Assembly (NCBI RefSeq): GCF_900113315.1 | Contig: NZ_FOZG01000002.1 | Span: 496,001-560,000, forward strand | Direction of reading: 5' to 3' | Length of the DNA: 64,000 nucleotides | Origin: Sphingomonas jatrophae | GTDB lineage: Bacteria; Pseudomonadota; Alphaproteobacteria; Sphingomonadales; Sphingomonadaceae | Notes under the pieces: generated by a model | Databases searched by the model: none | Seen by the model: the letters and a program-made list of their open reading frames with translations, nothing else | Told to the model about the DNA's origin: nothing | Position numbers and translations under genes: made by a program | Part shown: positions 49,697 to 59,818 of the stretch, piece by piece | Layout of the letters: every line of letters starts with the position of its first letter | Position numbering within the stretch: the first letter of the stretch is position 1

Positions 49697-52600
49697 TGGC
49701 CTTGCCTGCCCCGACCTATGTCGAGCTCCAGGTGACGAGCCATTTCTCGTTCCTGCGTGGCGCCTCCTCGCCCGACGAACTTTTCAGCGCCGCGGCGCTG
49801 CTCGGCCACAAGGCGCTCGGAATCGCGGACCTCGGCAGCGTCGCGGGTGTGGTGCGCGCCTGGGAGGCGCAGAAGGCGACGGGCGTCCGGTTGATCGCGG
49901 GAACGCGGGTGCTCCTCGACGATGGTCGTCAGCTGCTCCTCTACCCCACGGACCGGCCCGCCTGGTCGCGGCTCAGCCGGCTGCTGACCATGGGCAAGTC
50001 CAGGGCCGGTAAAGGCGGCTGTACCCTGGGGTGGCGCGACGTCGCGGCATGGAGCGAGGGGCTGATCGCGATCCTGCTGCCTGACATGCCCGAGGAAACG
50101 ACAGCGCATCATCTGGGCGAGTTGCGGGAGGTGTTCGGGACCAGAGCCTATTGCTCGCTTGCGCTCCGGCGCCGGCCCGATGACGCGATGCGGCTCTACG
50201 AGTTGGCCCGCCAGGCGCACGCCGCCCGCGTCCGCGCCGTCGCGACCGGCGACGTGCTCTACCATGCGCCCGAAGCGCGGCTGCTCCAGGATGTCGTCTC
50301 GGCCATTCGCGAGAAGTGCACGGTCGATACATTGGGGGATCGGCGCGAGCGCCACGCCGATCGCCACCTGAAGTCACCGGAAGAGATGGAGCGGCGCTTC
50401 GGCGCCTTCCCCGACGCGATCGCGGCCACAGCCGACATCGCCCGCGCGTGCACCTTCGACCTCGGCGAGCTCAGCTACCAATATCCGCACGAGGAGGTGG
50501 TCGAAGGCCTGAGCGCGCAGGGCGCGCTCGAGCAGCTGACCCGCGAGGCGGCCGAGCGCATGTTCCCGGGTGGTGTCCCCCTGCCCTACCAAAAGCAAAT
50601 CGCCCACGAGCTGCAGCTGATCGGCGATCTCGGCTATGCGCCCTACTTCCTGACCGTGAACAGCATTGTCGCGGAAAGCCGCAGGCGCGGCATCCTCTGC
50701 CAGGGACGCGGCTCGGCGGCGAACAGCTGCGTCTGTTTCGTGCTGGGGGTGACCAGCATCGATCCCATCAAGCATGAGCTGCTGTTCGAACGCTTCGTCT
50801 CAGGGGAGCGCCGCGAGCCGCCGGACATCGACGTCGACTTCGAGCATGAGCGCCGCGAGGAGATCATCCAATGGATCTACGAAACCTACGGACGTGACCG
50901 CGCCGCGCTGACCGCGGTGGTGACGCGTTACCGGGCGCGCGGGGCCGTGCGCGAGGTCGGCAAGGCGCTCGGTCTGCCCGAGGATCTCACCAAGGCGCTG
51001 GCCGGCCTCGTCTGGGGCTGGAGCCAGGAAGGTGTCGGCGAGAAGCAGGTAAACGAGCTCGGTCTCAACATGGAGGACCGACGCCTCAGGCTGGCGCTGG
51101 ACCTCGCGAGAAAGCTGATCGGCGTCCCACGGCACCTGTCGCAGCATCCCGGCGGCTTCGTGCTCACCCACGAGCGGCTCGACGATCTCGTGCCCATCGA
51201 GCCCGCGGCGATGGTCGACCGCCAGGTCATCGAGTGGGACAAGGACGACATCGACGCCCTGAAGTTCATGAAGGTCGACGTGCTCGGCCTCGGCATGCTC
51301 GGCTGCATGAACCGGGCCTTTAACCTGCTCGATGAAGCGAAGGGCGTCCGGGTCGGCATGGCCGACCTCCAGGACGATGACCCCGACGTCTATGCGATGA
51401 TTCAGAAGGCCGACACGCTCGGCGTCTTCCAGATCGAGAGTCGGGCGCAGATGAGCATGCTGCCGCGGATGAAGCCGCAGCGCTTCTACGATCTCGTGAT
51501 CGAGGTCGCGATCGTCCGGCCGGGCCCGATCCAGGGCGACATGGTCCACCCGTATCTGCGTCGCCGCGAGGGCATCGAGAAGCCGGACTACCCTCGCCCC
51601 GAGCTTCGCGCTGTACTCGAGAAGACCCTGGGAGTGCCCCTGTTTCAGGAACAGGCGATGAAGGTCGCGATCGTCGGCGCGGGTTTTACGGCCAGCGAAG
51701 CCGACCAGCTGCGACGCGCCATGGCGACCTTCAAGTTCACCGGCGGGGTCAGCCACTTCTATGACAAGCTGGTCGAGGGGATGGTCGAGCGCGGCTATCC
51801 TCGCGACTTCGCGGAGCGGACCTTCAAGCAGATCGAAGGCTTCGGCTCATACGGCTTCCCCGAGAGCCACGCGGCCTCGTTCGCCAAGATCGCCTACGCC
51901 TCCTGTTGGATGAAGCACCATCATCCCGACGTGTTCTGCGCGGCGCTGCTGAACGCGCAGCCGATGGGCTTCTATGCGCCGGCGCAGGTGGTGCGCGATG
52001 CGCGCGGGCATGGTGTCGAGGTGCGGCCGGCCTGCATTAACGCCAGCCGCTGGGACTGTACGCTGGAACCGACCAACAGCCGATATCTCGCCGTGCGTCT
52101 GGGCCTCAGGCAAGTGCGTGGGCTCGCCAACGTGCACGGCGCCGCCATCGTCGCCGCCCGAGGCGAGGCGCCGTTCGAGTCCGTAGAGGAGGTCTGGCGG
52201 CGCGCAGGCGTTCCTCGCGCCGCGATCGAGCGGCTGGCCGAGGCAGACGCCTTTCACGCTCTGGGCCAGGACCGGCGCCAGGGCCTGTGGAAGGTGCGCG
52301 GATTGGGCGAGGCGCCCCTCCCGCTGTTCGCCGCTGCTGATGCCCGTGACGCAGCCTTCAGCCCGGAAGGGCTCGAGCCGGCTGTTGAGTTGAAGCCGAT
52401 GTCCGACGGCCGCGAGGTGGTCGAGGACTATCGCGCGCTTCAGCTCTCGTTGCGCGCGCACCCGCTCGCCTTCCTCCGCGACGATCTGACCCGCCGCGGG
52501 GTGAAGCGATGCGCGGACCTGGCGGGCATCCGGGACGGCCGTCATGTCGAGGTCGCCGGCATCATCCTCGTCCGCCAGAAGCCCGGCTCGGCCAAGGGCG

Positions 52601-52971
52601 TACTGTTCATCACCATCGAGGACGAGAGCGGGATCGCCAACGGCATCCTCTGGCCCGACCGCTTCGAGGCGCAGCGCCGGACCGTCATGTCGGCGGCGAT
52701 GATCGGAATGAAGGGACGCGTTCAGAAAGAAGGCGAGGTCATCCACGTCATCTGCGACCGGGTCATCAACTATGGCGACCTCCTCGGCCGTGTCGGCCAG
52801 ATGAACTTCCCGCATGCGACCGGACGGGGCGACGGTGCCCGTCATTCGGGAGCGCCGGATCGCGGCGAAGCTGGGTGGAAACCCGGGCCGCGCGACAGCT
52901 ACTGGCCGCCGCACGCCGCCGGCATGGATCCGGAGGAGGTCGTGCGGGTCAAGACGCGCGACTTCCGGTGA
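49696..52971 (+). CDS. dnaE2: DnaE2, error-prone DNA polymerase III alpha
   Basis: Protein of 1091 aa, the usual length for DnaE2. The PHP domain begins [20 protein letters not shown]. The catalytic [12 protein letters not shown] stands near residue 376, with the finger and OB domains behind. It extends past lesions with the help of ImuA and ImuB and causes SOS mutagenesis. It overlaps imuB (TGATG). The cassette is rare outside chromosomes but known on some plasmids. Confidence 0.95.
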   Translation: MALPAPTYVELQVTSHFSFLRGASSPDELFSAAALLGHKALGIADLGSVAGVVRAWEAQKATGVRLIAGTRVLLDDGRQLLLYPTDRPAWSRLSRLLTMGKSRAGKGGCTLGWRDVAAWSEGLIAILLPDMPEETTAHHLGELREVFGTRAYCSLALRRRPDDAMRLYELARQAHAARVRAVATGDVLYHAPEARLLQDVVSAIREKCTVDTLGDRRERHADRHLKSPEEMERRFGAFPDAIAATADIARACTFDLGELSYQYPHEEVVEGLSAQGALEQLTREAAERMFPGGVPLPYQKQIAHELQLIGDLGYAPYFLTVNSIVAESRRRGILCQGRGSAANSCVCFVLGVTSIDPIKHELLFERFVSGERREPPDIDVDFEHERREEIIQWIYETYGRDRAALTAVVTRYRARGAVREVGKALGLPEDLTKALAGLVWGWSQEGVGEKQVNELGLNMEDRRLRLALDLARKLIGVPRHLSQHPGGFVLTHERLDDLVPIEPAAMVDRQVIEWDKDDIDALKFMKVDVLGLGMLGCMNRAFNLLDEAKGVRVGMADLQDDDPDVYAMIQKADTLGVFQIESRAQMSMLPRMKPQRFYDLVIEVAIVRPGPIQGDMVHPYLRRREGIEKPDYPRPELRAVLEKTLGVPLFQEQAMKVAIVGAGFTASEADQLRRAMATFKFTGGVSHFYDKLVEGMVERGYPRDFAERTFKQIEGFGSYGFPESHAASFAKIAYASCWMKHHHPDVFCAALLNAQPMGFYAPAQVVRDARGHGVEVRPACINASRWDCTLEPTNSRYLAVRLGLRQVRGLANVHGAAIVAARGEAPFESVEEVWRRAGVPRAAIERLAEADAFHALGQDRRQGLWKVRGLGEAPLPLFAAADARDAAFSPEGLEPAVELKPMSDGREVVEDYRALQLSLRAHPLAFLRDDLTRRGVKRCADLAGIRDGRHVEVAGIILVRQKPGSAKGVLFITIEDESGIANGILWPDRFEAQRRTVMSAAMIGMKGRVQKEGEVIHVICDRVINYGDLLGRVGQMNFPHATGRGDGARHSGAPDRGEAGWKPGPRDSYWPPHAAGMDPEEVVRVKTRDFR

Positions 52972-52974
52972 GCG

Positions 52975-53250
52975 ATGGCGACCCTGCCGCGCCACCAGCG
53001 CGTGATCATCTCATTGTCGGTTCACATCCTGCGCGCGGCAATGGCCCGCTCGGGCGAGATGCGCGTCGATGTCGTCGAGGTCCGGCTGGCGCTCCGCTGT
53101 CTGCTCCAGCATTGCCCGGAGCGCTGGCCGCTCGAGCTGTTCTGGGACTCGGCAGCTCAAGACAACGAAATCGGCCGCGCCCAGGGCACCACAGCGGCGT
53201 TCAACGGGATCGTGCGCCAGCTACGCGCGGCTGGCCGCTATGAAGACTGA
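52975..53250 (+). CDS. Hypothetical protein
   Basis: Protein of 91 aa, helical and basic, starting 3 bases after the dnaE2 stop and overlapping the start of the next gene by 11 bases. No family is recognised. Its place at the tail of the imuA-imuB-dnaE2 operon suggests joint expression after DNA damage. Confidence 0.65.
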   Translation: MATLPRHQRVIISLSVHILRAAMARSGEMRVDVVEVRLALRCLLQHCPERWPLELFWDSAAQDNEIGRAQGTTAAFNGIVRQLRAAGRYED

Positions 53251-53614
53251 GACTTCGAGCACCCGCCAGGCACCAGCGGACCGCCGGGGAGAGGATGCGG
53301 TCGATCATGTCGGCCGCAAGTTGCGGACGCTCGAGCAATGCGCGCTGCACCGGCGCACGTTCCGCCTGACCTGCCCTGCCTGCGAGCGGGTAAGACGGCT
53401 CGATGCCGTCCCACTCTGGTGGCTGTTCGTGAAGCGCGGCTGGGACGACACCCTGCCGCAGGCGCTTGGTCGGCTCTGCTGTGAGCCATGCCGGGCAGGC
53501 GGGCGCGTGGTTCGTCCCCGCTTCGTGGTCACGAGGGAGCAACCCGAAGGGCCGCAGCCGCCCTACCCCGATCGCCACGAATGGAAGAGGGTTGTGTCAC
53601 GTTATCGCTCGTGA
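53240..53614 (+). CDS. Hypothetical protein with a probable zinc ribbon
   Basis: Protein of 124 aa with a CPAC pair (LTCPACERVRRLD) and a CCEPC group (LCCEPCRAGG), spaced like a four-Cys zinc ribbon with WWLFVKRGWDD between. The function is not known. It overlaps the previous gene and lies 13 bases before the SRAP gene, likely the same transcript. Confidence 0.68.
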   Translation: MKTETSSTRQAPADRRGEDAVDHVGRKLRTLEQCALHRRTFRLTCPACERVRRLDAVPLWWLFVKRGWDDTLPQALGRLCCEPCRAGGRVVRPRFVVTREQPEGPQPPYPDRHEWKRVVSRYRS

Positions 53615-53627
53615 TGGGATCGCATTC

Positions 53628-54254
53628 ATGTGCAACCTGTACAACCTCAAGGTCGAGCGCTGGGAGTATCTCGACTATTTCCAGGCAGGCGAGGATGCCC
53701 GCAACGAGCTCGAAGTCACCAAGACGTATGCCGCGCCGGGTAAGCCGGGTTATGTGGTGCGGGTCGAGGATGGTCGGCGGGTGCTCAGCACCATGAGGTG
53801 GGGGTTCCCGACCAGGAAGCCGAGGAAGCGCCCGGCGCGGGAAGGCGAGATGCCGTTCATGCACGATTGGTGGACTAACTGTCGCAATCTCTCGAGCAAT
53901 ATGTGGCGTCCCTGGCTGCTCAAGCCCGAGCATCGTTGCCTTGTGCCCTTCTCGCGCTTCGCCGAGCCGAAGGCGGTGGCCGATCGGAGCGGCCCTGGCG
54001 ATACCAACTGGTGGTTCACCGTCTCCGACCAGCCCGAACCCTGCTTCGCAGGCGTCTGGAAAGTCGATCAGGATCATGATCGGGTGTATGCGTTCTGCAC
54101 AACCGAGCCGAACCCGCTGGTGGCGCCCAAGCACCCCAAGGCGATGCCCGTGATTCTCATGGCCGAGGACCATGATCGCTGGCTCACCGCGCCCGCGGAA
54201 GAGGCGCTGCCGCTTGTGTCCGCCTACCCGTCCCAGCTTATGAGCGTGATTTAA
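53628..54254 (+). CDS. SRAP-family protein (YedK/HMCES type)
   Basis: Protein of 208 aa starting MCNLY: the second residue Cys is the catalytic nucleophile that crosslinks to abasic sites in single-stranded DNA. Other markers are the MRWGFPTR segment and the active-site HPKAMPVIL. The family shields abasic sites during replication. Genes of this kind often sit near imuA-imuB-dnaE2, and the frame upstream (53466) is not needed. Confidence 0.92.
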   Translation: MCNLYNLKVERWEYLDYFQAGEDARNELEVTKTYAAPGKPGYVVRVEDGRRVLSTMRWGFPTRKPRKRPAREGEMPFMHDWWTNCRNLSSNMWRPWLLKPEHRCLVPFSRFAEPKAVADRSGPGDTNWWFTVSDQPEPCFAGVWKVDQDHDRVYAFCTTEPNPLVAPKHPKAMPVILMAEDHDRWLTAPAEEALPLVSAYPSQLMSVI

Positions 54255-54480
54255 TGGGCGTGCACCGTTTGTGGTGGACACGTCTGTTGTTCGCGCGAGC
54301 AGCCACCATGAAGGATCGGAGCGGCTGAGATGCGACAGTGCGGAACCACCGTCGACTGACACGCCCAGTTTATTCGTGAGCCGTCGAGCGAGGTATGGAG
54401 GACAGGAAGGGGGGTAAGTTTGCACCTGCCTACCTCAGAGGGGTGGAAATATGGCGATCGCGCGAGCATACTCCCGAAGC

Positions 54481-54711
54481 ATGTCCGACCCGACCGATTA
54501 CCTTGTGAGCCAATCGGCTACTGGTGAAGCTGAGTGGCGACGTCGCCCTGCTACGGGCGATGGTACAACTCATTCAAGTCTCGATCCTGGAATGTTTAAC
54601 AGGGAAGCGCGGGCAAGAGTTAGGCCGGGTACAAGTCATCCCATCAGTGGTTGGTGGCTCGTCGTATTCGTAGTAACTATGTCACTAATTATGACCTATC
54701 TTTTGGTGTAA
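54481..54711 (+). CDS. Possible small membrane protein
   Basis: Protein of 76 aa from the ATG at 54481 (or 86 aa from 54451, which has GAGGGG upstream). The sequence is polar, ending in one predicted membrane helix (GWWLVVFVVTMSLIMTYLLV). Base composition is lower in G+C than the flanks. No family is recognised. The 54255-54450 stretch before it shows no gene. Confidence 0.42.
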   Translation: MSDPTDYLVSQSATGEAEWRRRPATGDGTTHSSLDPGMFNREARARVRPGTSHPISGWWLVVFVVTMSLIMTYLLV

Positions 54712-54714
54712 ATT

Positions 54715-57450
54715 TCACTTTCGCTTACCCCATTCCTGTGTCTCTTTCGCGCTAGCCCTATCCAACTCGACAGCGTCGAGGATCGTGGAACGCGCAACGG
54801 AAGACTGCTGGCGATCGACAGCTGCGTGCCCTCTTCTCAACGCTTCGGCCACTTCTGACCGGACATCGAGGGCCGGCAATGCAAGCGTTTCCGGAACGCT
54901 CTGCTGCGGCACAGGCATCGATCTTGGATTCGCCTGCGGACGTTCTAAAGCACTCCCATCGACCAACCGAACTCGTTCTTCAGCCTCTGAACGGATTCTA
55001 TCGCCAGCATTCTTGATATATCGGCTTATCAGAAGGTCTCTTTCTGCCGTCACATTCATATCTGAGCTCGACCAGTCTGCAGCATTGGCTGGATCAAACC
55101 TTTGGTACACGAGAGGTGTCGAGGCGATCTCTTCACGAGCGAACTTAAGAAATGCGTCACTTGTGTTTAGCGCGCCGCTAGCGCTGTTTGAGGAGCTGCT
55201 GGACCAACGCTGCTCGATCCGATCTGCCGTTTCGAAGTAACGACGCGATTCTCGACTCTGCGTCTGAGCGGTGGTCGCAGCCGAACTAATTCCAGAAGCG
55301 TTGCTAGCTACGTCCGAGCGCGTTGAGGTGACGGCTGACCGTTCGAAAGCGTCGCGCGTGTGCGACCAGCCTCGATCAGATGACCACGAGCTAAGCGCGT
55401 CGGCTATCCGGCTAGCATCTTTGCTGACCGCTGCAACGTCCGTGGAACTCCAACGCTTGTAAGCCCCGGCGGACGCTCCCGCGGAGGCCCCTACTCGAGC
55501 GATGCCGATCGAGCCGCCGATATTACCTTCTATGCCGACCGATCCGGTGATGAACTTCTCGGCAGCGATCGTATCTGCCACTTCGGCTCGAAGGCCGAAG
55601 CGGTTCTGCAGCATCTCTGATGCACGGTCCACTTCGTTGAAGCTCTCGCTTATGGCCGCGCGGTCATCGCTGCCGTAGCTATTCGAAATCGACCGATCAT
55701 TGCTCACAGCATGCCGGAACTCTTGGAAACGTGTCACCGCATTTGAAGTGCTCTGAACCGCTTGATTAGACAGGGTCTCACCACGGCTGCGCGTCTCTGA
55801 GGCTACCTTTGCAGCTTCGGCGGCGACGGATTGAGTGACCTGCGGCATAAAAGGCAGCTTGGACACAGGTACGTCTAGCAGCTGATTGCCGGAGAAGCTG
55901 GTCGCTAGTGTGCCGGTGTCGTTGAACGACCGGGTCTGCGCGGCGCCGTAGGTGAAGCTTGGCGCCTGGTTCCATTGGTCGTGCTGGCGAGTTTGCACGG
56001 TCTGATTGTCGAAGCTCGAGTTCCCCAGCGCGATATTCCCAGTGGAAGCTTCCCGCGCCGCTTCTTCGGCAGCGTTCTGCGACGGGTTGAGGTAGCTCGT
56101 CGCTTGGCTCGAGATCGCCATCGCGCCGCGAGCGATCCCTCCGGCGAGGAACGGGATCGAGGCCACGAGGTAGCCGGCGAGCAGACCGATGTCATCGTTG
56201 GCCTCGGTCATGCCGGCGAAGCTGGCGAGCGTCAGACCGCCTCCGCCGCTGGCACCGGCCACTTCGGCGGCGCCTTTGAACATCATCACCATGTGGAGGA
56301 TGACGTAGAGCGGTCCCCACGCGGCGAGATAGAAGAAGCCGGTCAGGTAGCCCTTCAGGGCATAAGGACCGCTCCGCGGCATCAAAAAAAGCGGAAAGAG
56401 CACCGGGAACAGGGCATAGAAGACCACCGTCAGAACGATGTTGAGGACCGGTACCCACTTCATTGCGGCGTGGGCGATCGACCCGTAGGTCCGTTCAGTT
56501 TGAATGTCGGCGCGGGTCTGGGCGTAGACATCGACGCTGCCGGTGCCGCTTGTGCCCGCTGCGCTGTGCATCGCCTGCTGCATCGCGTTGATCGTGAGTG
56601 TCTGCCGAAGGATCGTGCTCGCAGACGCGGAGACGCCGGTCAGGTACTGATAAGCCACCGGCAAATCGGCGAAGAGCTTGGCACGGGCGAGATCTGCCGT
56701 CTGCTTCGGGTAGAGCTGGCGTCCAAAGGCGCGACCGAGATCGTCGACCATGCCGTTCCACTGGCCACTGAGCGTCGCGTACGCCTCGCGGCAGGTCTGG
56801 ATCGACGACGTCACCGCCTCCGAGCCATCGCGCGTCAGGAAGCGCTGCGCTCGCGCTTGGCTGCCCGGCGCAATTGCGGTCCAGAGATCGGGCGACTTCG
56901 CCAGCGTCTCCATCGAGTAGCGACCGAGCAGGACGTCGTAGAAGACGCATTGCTTGAAGTGCTCGTCGAGGTTGGCGGCGAACTCGGGATCGTTGATCCT
57001 GAGGCTGCGCGTCGCCTCGAACAGCCGCGAGCCGTAGATCATGCCGTTGCGGCTGTAATCGAGGTCGCCCGGCAGGCCGAATACCAGCTCGGACGATCGG
57101 ACGAGATAATCGCCAACCTGGCTCGTGAAGCTCGCCATCATTGCCAGCCCAAGCGGCACGTTGGCGACTTGCGCGGGCGCGAGGCTGGGGTTGATGCGAT
57201 CGGTGACGTGCACGTCGAGCCGCGGCACCATCAGCACCATGTACATGAGCATCGCCTGCAGGAACCAGTGCAGCCACGCTTTCCAGTCTAGGTTGAAGGC
57301 GACGATCAGGACCGTATAGCCCAGCCCCATGACCATCACGACCTGGAGCAGGCTCTTGTAGCCCCCCGCCCCGGTCCAGGCCGCCACCGCATTGAGGACG
57401 TTGACGATGTACTCGCCTCCGCCGATCGTGAAGAGCTCGACCGTGCCCAT
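54715..57450 (-). CDS. traG: TraG, F-type conjugation protein (mating-pair stabilisation)
   Basis: Protein of 911 aa. The N-terminal half is a TraG_N membrane domain, with several helices (about residues 35-80 and 340-450). The C-terminal half is Ser/Thr-rich with no membrane segments and is lower in G+C than the rest. In F, TraG acts in pilus assembly and in recognising the recipient, and its C-terminal part varies between plasmids. It is the last gene of the minus-strand tra operon. Confidence 0.92.
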   Translation of the reverse strand: MGTVELFTIGGGEYIVNVLNAVAAWTGAGGYKSLLQVVMVMGLGYTVLIVAFNLDWKAWLHWFLQAMLMYMVLMVPRLDVHVTDRINPSLAPAQVANVPLGLAMMASFTSQVGDYLVRSSELVFGLPGDLDYSRNGMIYGSRLFEATRSLRINDPEFAANLDEHFKQCVFYDVLLGRYSMETLAKSPDLWTAIAPGSQARAQRFLTRDGSEAVTSSIQTCREAYATLSGQWNGMVDDLGRAFGRQLYPKQTADLARAKLFADLPVAYQYLTGVSASASTILRQTLTINAMQQAMHSAAGTSGTGSVDVYAQTRADIQTERTYGSIAHAAMKWVPVLNIVLTVVFYALFPVLFPLFLMPRSGPYALKGYLTGFFYLAAWGPLYVILHMVMMFKGAAEVAGASGGGGLTLASFAGMTEANDDIGLLAGYLVASIPFLAGGIARGAMAISSQATSYLNPSQNAAEEAAREASTGNIALGNSSFDNQTVQTRQHDQWNQAPSFTYGAAQTRSFNDTGTLATSFSGNQLLDVPVSKLPFMPQVTQSVAAEAAKVASETRSRGETLSNQAVQSTSNAVTRFQEFRHAVSNDRSISNSYGSDDRAAISESFNEVDRASEMLQNRFGLRAEVADTIAAEKFITGSVGIEGNIGGSIGIARVGASAGASAGAYKRWSSTDVAAVSKDASRIADALSSWSSDRGWSHTRDAFERSAVTSTRSDVASNASGISSAATTAQTQSRESRRYFETADRIEQRWSSSSSNSASGALNTSDAFLKFAREEIASTPLVYQRFDPANAADWSSSDMNVTAERDLLISRYIKNAGDRIRSEAEERVRLVDGSALERPQANPRSMPVPQQSVPETLALPALDVRSEVAEALRRGHAAVDRQQSSVARSTILDAVELDRASAKETQEWGKRK

Positions 57451-57468
57451 CTCGTCCGATCCCGAAGC

Positions 57469-59010
57469 TTAGTTGAGGCCGCGCGCAGCGACGCCGCGGG
57501 ACCAGTCGAGCGACGCCGCCATTCCCGGCGACATCGAGTTGGAGAGGACGTTCTCGAGGAACTGCGTCTTCTGAATGATCGCCATGATCGCGGTCACCCG
57601 GGCCTGTGTCGTCTGCTGGCGATCGGCGAGCGTGGTCCGGGCCGTGTTGATCTGCGCCGTCCAGGTCGCGAGTTTCGCCTCGTCGGCGGCAATAAACGTC
57701 GCCTTTGACTTGCCAACCTCGCTCACCAGCTGGTCGAGGATCGCGTAGAGGAGGTCAATCGAAGCGATCTCGGCGAGGGTCGAGCGGTCGTCGGTGGAGA
57801 GCCCGCGCGCGTAGGCCGCCTGCACGGTCAGGATCTTGTAGAGCGGAATGGATGAGATCTGGAGCAGCTCTTTCTGTTCGGGGCTGATCGCCGTGTCGGT
57901 TCGGATCGCCTCGACCATCCCGTCGATCAGCGCGGTCACGCGCGGCCGCAATGCCTTGGCGGTCGGCACCGACAGCGGGCTAAGCCTCGGGTTGAGGCAC
58001 TGGTCCTCGGTGTCGCAGTGATAGACCTGAACCTCGCCGGCGCTGGTGCCATCGAGGAGCGCGGTGACGAGCGTCGATGTCGTGTCACCGGTCAGCGGCT
58101 GGAAACGACCCGCATCGCTGTCTGTCGGCGGCACGTAGATGATCGTGCCGACCATGGTCATGACGTACTCAGCAAGGTCGCGGTCGAAGCTGCCGCCGGC
58201 GTTGAAGAACTTGGAACCCCGCAGCACGTGCCAGGTGTAGTTGCGCGGCACCGCGCTGTTCACGGCGTCCCACTTCGACGGATCGGCGCCGTTGATGGTC
58301 GAGCTACGATCGCCCTTGCTGCCGCAACCGTGCTTGGCGGCGGCATAGTCCGAGAAGATGCCGTCGGAGTTGCCGATCGCCTCGCAGATTGCCTTGTCAG
58401 CAAGGTCGCCCTTCGGCCACACCGAGCCGACGAGCGCCTGAGCCGCTTCGCAGCTCGAGATATTAAGGTTGTTCATGAGCTGCGCCTTCTGAGCGAACTC
58501 ATCCATGACCTTCGAGCATTCCGGGCAGACCGTGTCGATCGCCAGCTTGAAGGCGAAGCCGACCGCGTTGTTCGCGACCGCCTTCAGCATGGCGACGATC
58601 TCGCTCGAGTTGATGAAGCTGAAGCTGCCGGCGAACAGGTCGATGCCGCCGCAGCCCGCGCGCGCCGAGGGCAGCTGCAGGTTGGCAAGGTTGGTCGTCT
58701 TCTGCGGGAAGCGGGTCCAGACGTTGCCGAGACTGTAGTAGCCAGCCGACTGGCCCTGGAAGGCGCTCGGGCCGGTAACGTTTGCGGCACCGCCAGCTTC
58801 TGCCACGAACCTGTCCATCGCTCCGCCGACATCCGCGGCAGCTGGCGCGGCTGGCAGCATCAGCGGCACAATGACGCCGGCGAGGCTCAGCGAGCAGGCC
58901 AGCGTGCCCGCGAAACGGGCGCAGCGGCCGAGAGCAGTGCCCGTAGTGTCGAGCGCGGAACGGGCGAGCGCGCGAAGGCGCCCGACGACGGACGCTGGAT
59001 CAATAATCAC
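57469..59010 (-). CDS. traH: TraH, F-type pilus/mating protein
   Basis: Protein of 513 aa with a signal-like N-terminal helix (residues 32-58), the TraH-typical YYSLGNVWTRFPQK and LFAGSFSFINSSEI, and cysteines in SRAGCGGIDLF and CPECSKVMDEF. It is expected in the periplasm/outer membrane as part of the mating-pair formation set. A GTG start overlaps traF by 11 bases. It lies 18 bases upstream of traG. Confidence 0.93.
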   Translation of the reverse strand: MIIDPASVVGRLRALARSALDTTGTALGRCARFAGTLACSLSLAGVIVPLMLPAAPAAADVGGAMDRFVAEAGGAANVTGPSAFQGQSAGYYSLGNVWTRFPQKTTNLANLQLPSARAGCGGIDLFAGSFSFINSSEIVAMLKAVANNAVGFAFKLAIDTVCPECSKVMDEFAQKAQLMNNLNISSCEAAQALVGSVWPKGDLADKAICEAIGNSDGIFSDYAAAKHGCGSKGDRSSTINGADPSKWDAVNSAVPRNYTWHVLRGSKFFNAGGSFDRDLAEYVMTMVGTIIYVPPTDSDAGRFQPLTGDTTSTLVTALLDGTSAGEVQVYHCDTEDQCLNPRLSPLSVPTAKALRPRVTALIDGMVEAIRTDTAISPEQKELLQISSIPLYKILTVQAAYARGLSTDDRSTLAEIASIDLLYAILDQLVSEVGKSKATFIAADEAKLATWTAQINTARTTLADRQQTTQARVTAIMAIIQKTQFLENVLSNSMSPGMAASLDWSRGVAARGLN

Positions 59011-59818
59011 TGCCGGCCTTTCGCTGGGTGAGGAGGAAGATGCGCTCCATCAGCTCGTCGGCAGCGATGATGCCGTAGCCGATGGGAATGGCGGTCTGGG
59101 TCGCGCTGTCGAACAGGACCACGGCGGGCGTGACCTTGGCGGTCAGGCCCATTCGTGTCCGCTGGTTGGTCTCGACCGTGTAGCGCGGGAAGGTCTCGGA
59201 CGGGCCGCCATCAGTCGAGATCGCACGGACCGTCAGGTGATGGGTGTCAGCGACCGCCTTCACGATCGGCGACATGACACGGCACGCGCCGCAGCTCTGG
59301 GCGAAGAAGTAGAAGAGCCCGTAGCGTGCCCCAAGCCGATCAAGCGCCTGGTCGCGCTCGACCTTGCGCGCATCGGTCCACTGCTGCTTGGCGACCGTCC
59401 CGACCGGCCGCTGAAGCGTGTAGTCGAGGTCAGGTGCCTGCCAGAGCGACCGCTGCCACACGTCGCCGAACAGGGAGGCACGATCGAGCTGAGCGCGCTG
59501 GAAGCGGATATAGGCGGTGACGTTGTCCGGCGTCGGCTCGAGGATCGCACGCGCCTTGAGCTCGCGCAGTTCGGCCGTGACCTCGTCCAGCTGCTCGGCC
59601 GCCGACTTCGTCGGCGGTGGCGGCGGGACGGACGCCGGTTCCTCGTCTCGTGGACGCTCGCAGTAGAACCAGGTGCCGAGCTTGCGATCCTGGCAGTAGA
59701 AGCGGTCGCCTGCCTGTACCGCCTGCGGGCCGACCGGCGGCTGGGCGTGGGCCGGCGCCAGCATGAGCGCGGTCGCGACGAGCGTGACAATGCACTTGGA
59801 GTTAGCGACCGGGCTCAT
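59000..59818 (-). CDS. traF: TraF, thioredoxin-fold pilus assembly protein
   Basis: Protein of 272 aa with a signal peptide (to about residue 25) and a thioredoxin-like domain with SCGACRVM around residue 185. That CxxC is absent from F-plasmid TraF but is found in TrbB-like proteins, so this one may both assist assembly and handle disulfides. The ATG overlaps the traN stop (ATGA). Confidence 0.92.
   Translation of the reverse strand: MSPVANSKCIVTLVATALMLAPAHAQPPVGPQAVQAGDRFYCQDRKLGTWFYCERPRDEEPASVPPPPPTKSAAEQLDEVTAELRELKARAILEPTPDNVTAYIRFQRAQLDRASLFGDVWQRSLWQAPDLDYTLQRPVGTVAKQQWTDARKVERDQALDRLGARYGLFYFFAQSCGACRVMSPIVKAVADTHHLTVRAISTDGGPSETFPRYTVETNQRTRMGLTAKVTPAVVLFDSATQTAIPIGYGIIAADELMERIFLLTQRKAGSDY

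Noticed and set aside
54218-54281. GTGTCC/GGACAC inverted repeat after the SRAP gene
   Set aside because: Only 6 bp with a long gap that begins inside the gene; likely chance.
55975-57291. 438-aa plus-strand frame opposite traG
   Set aside because: Antisense shadow of the membrane domain of TraG; charged low-complexity product without a family.
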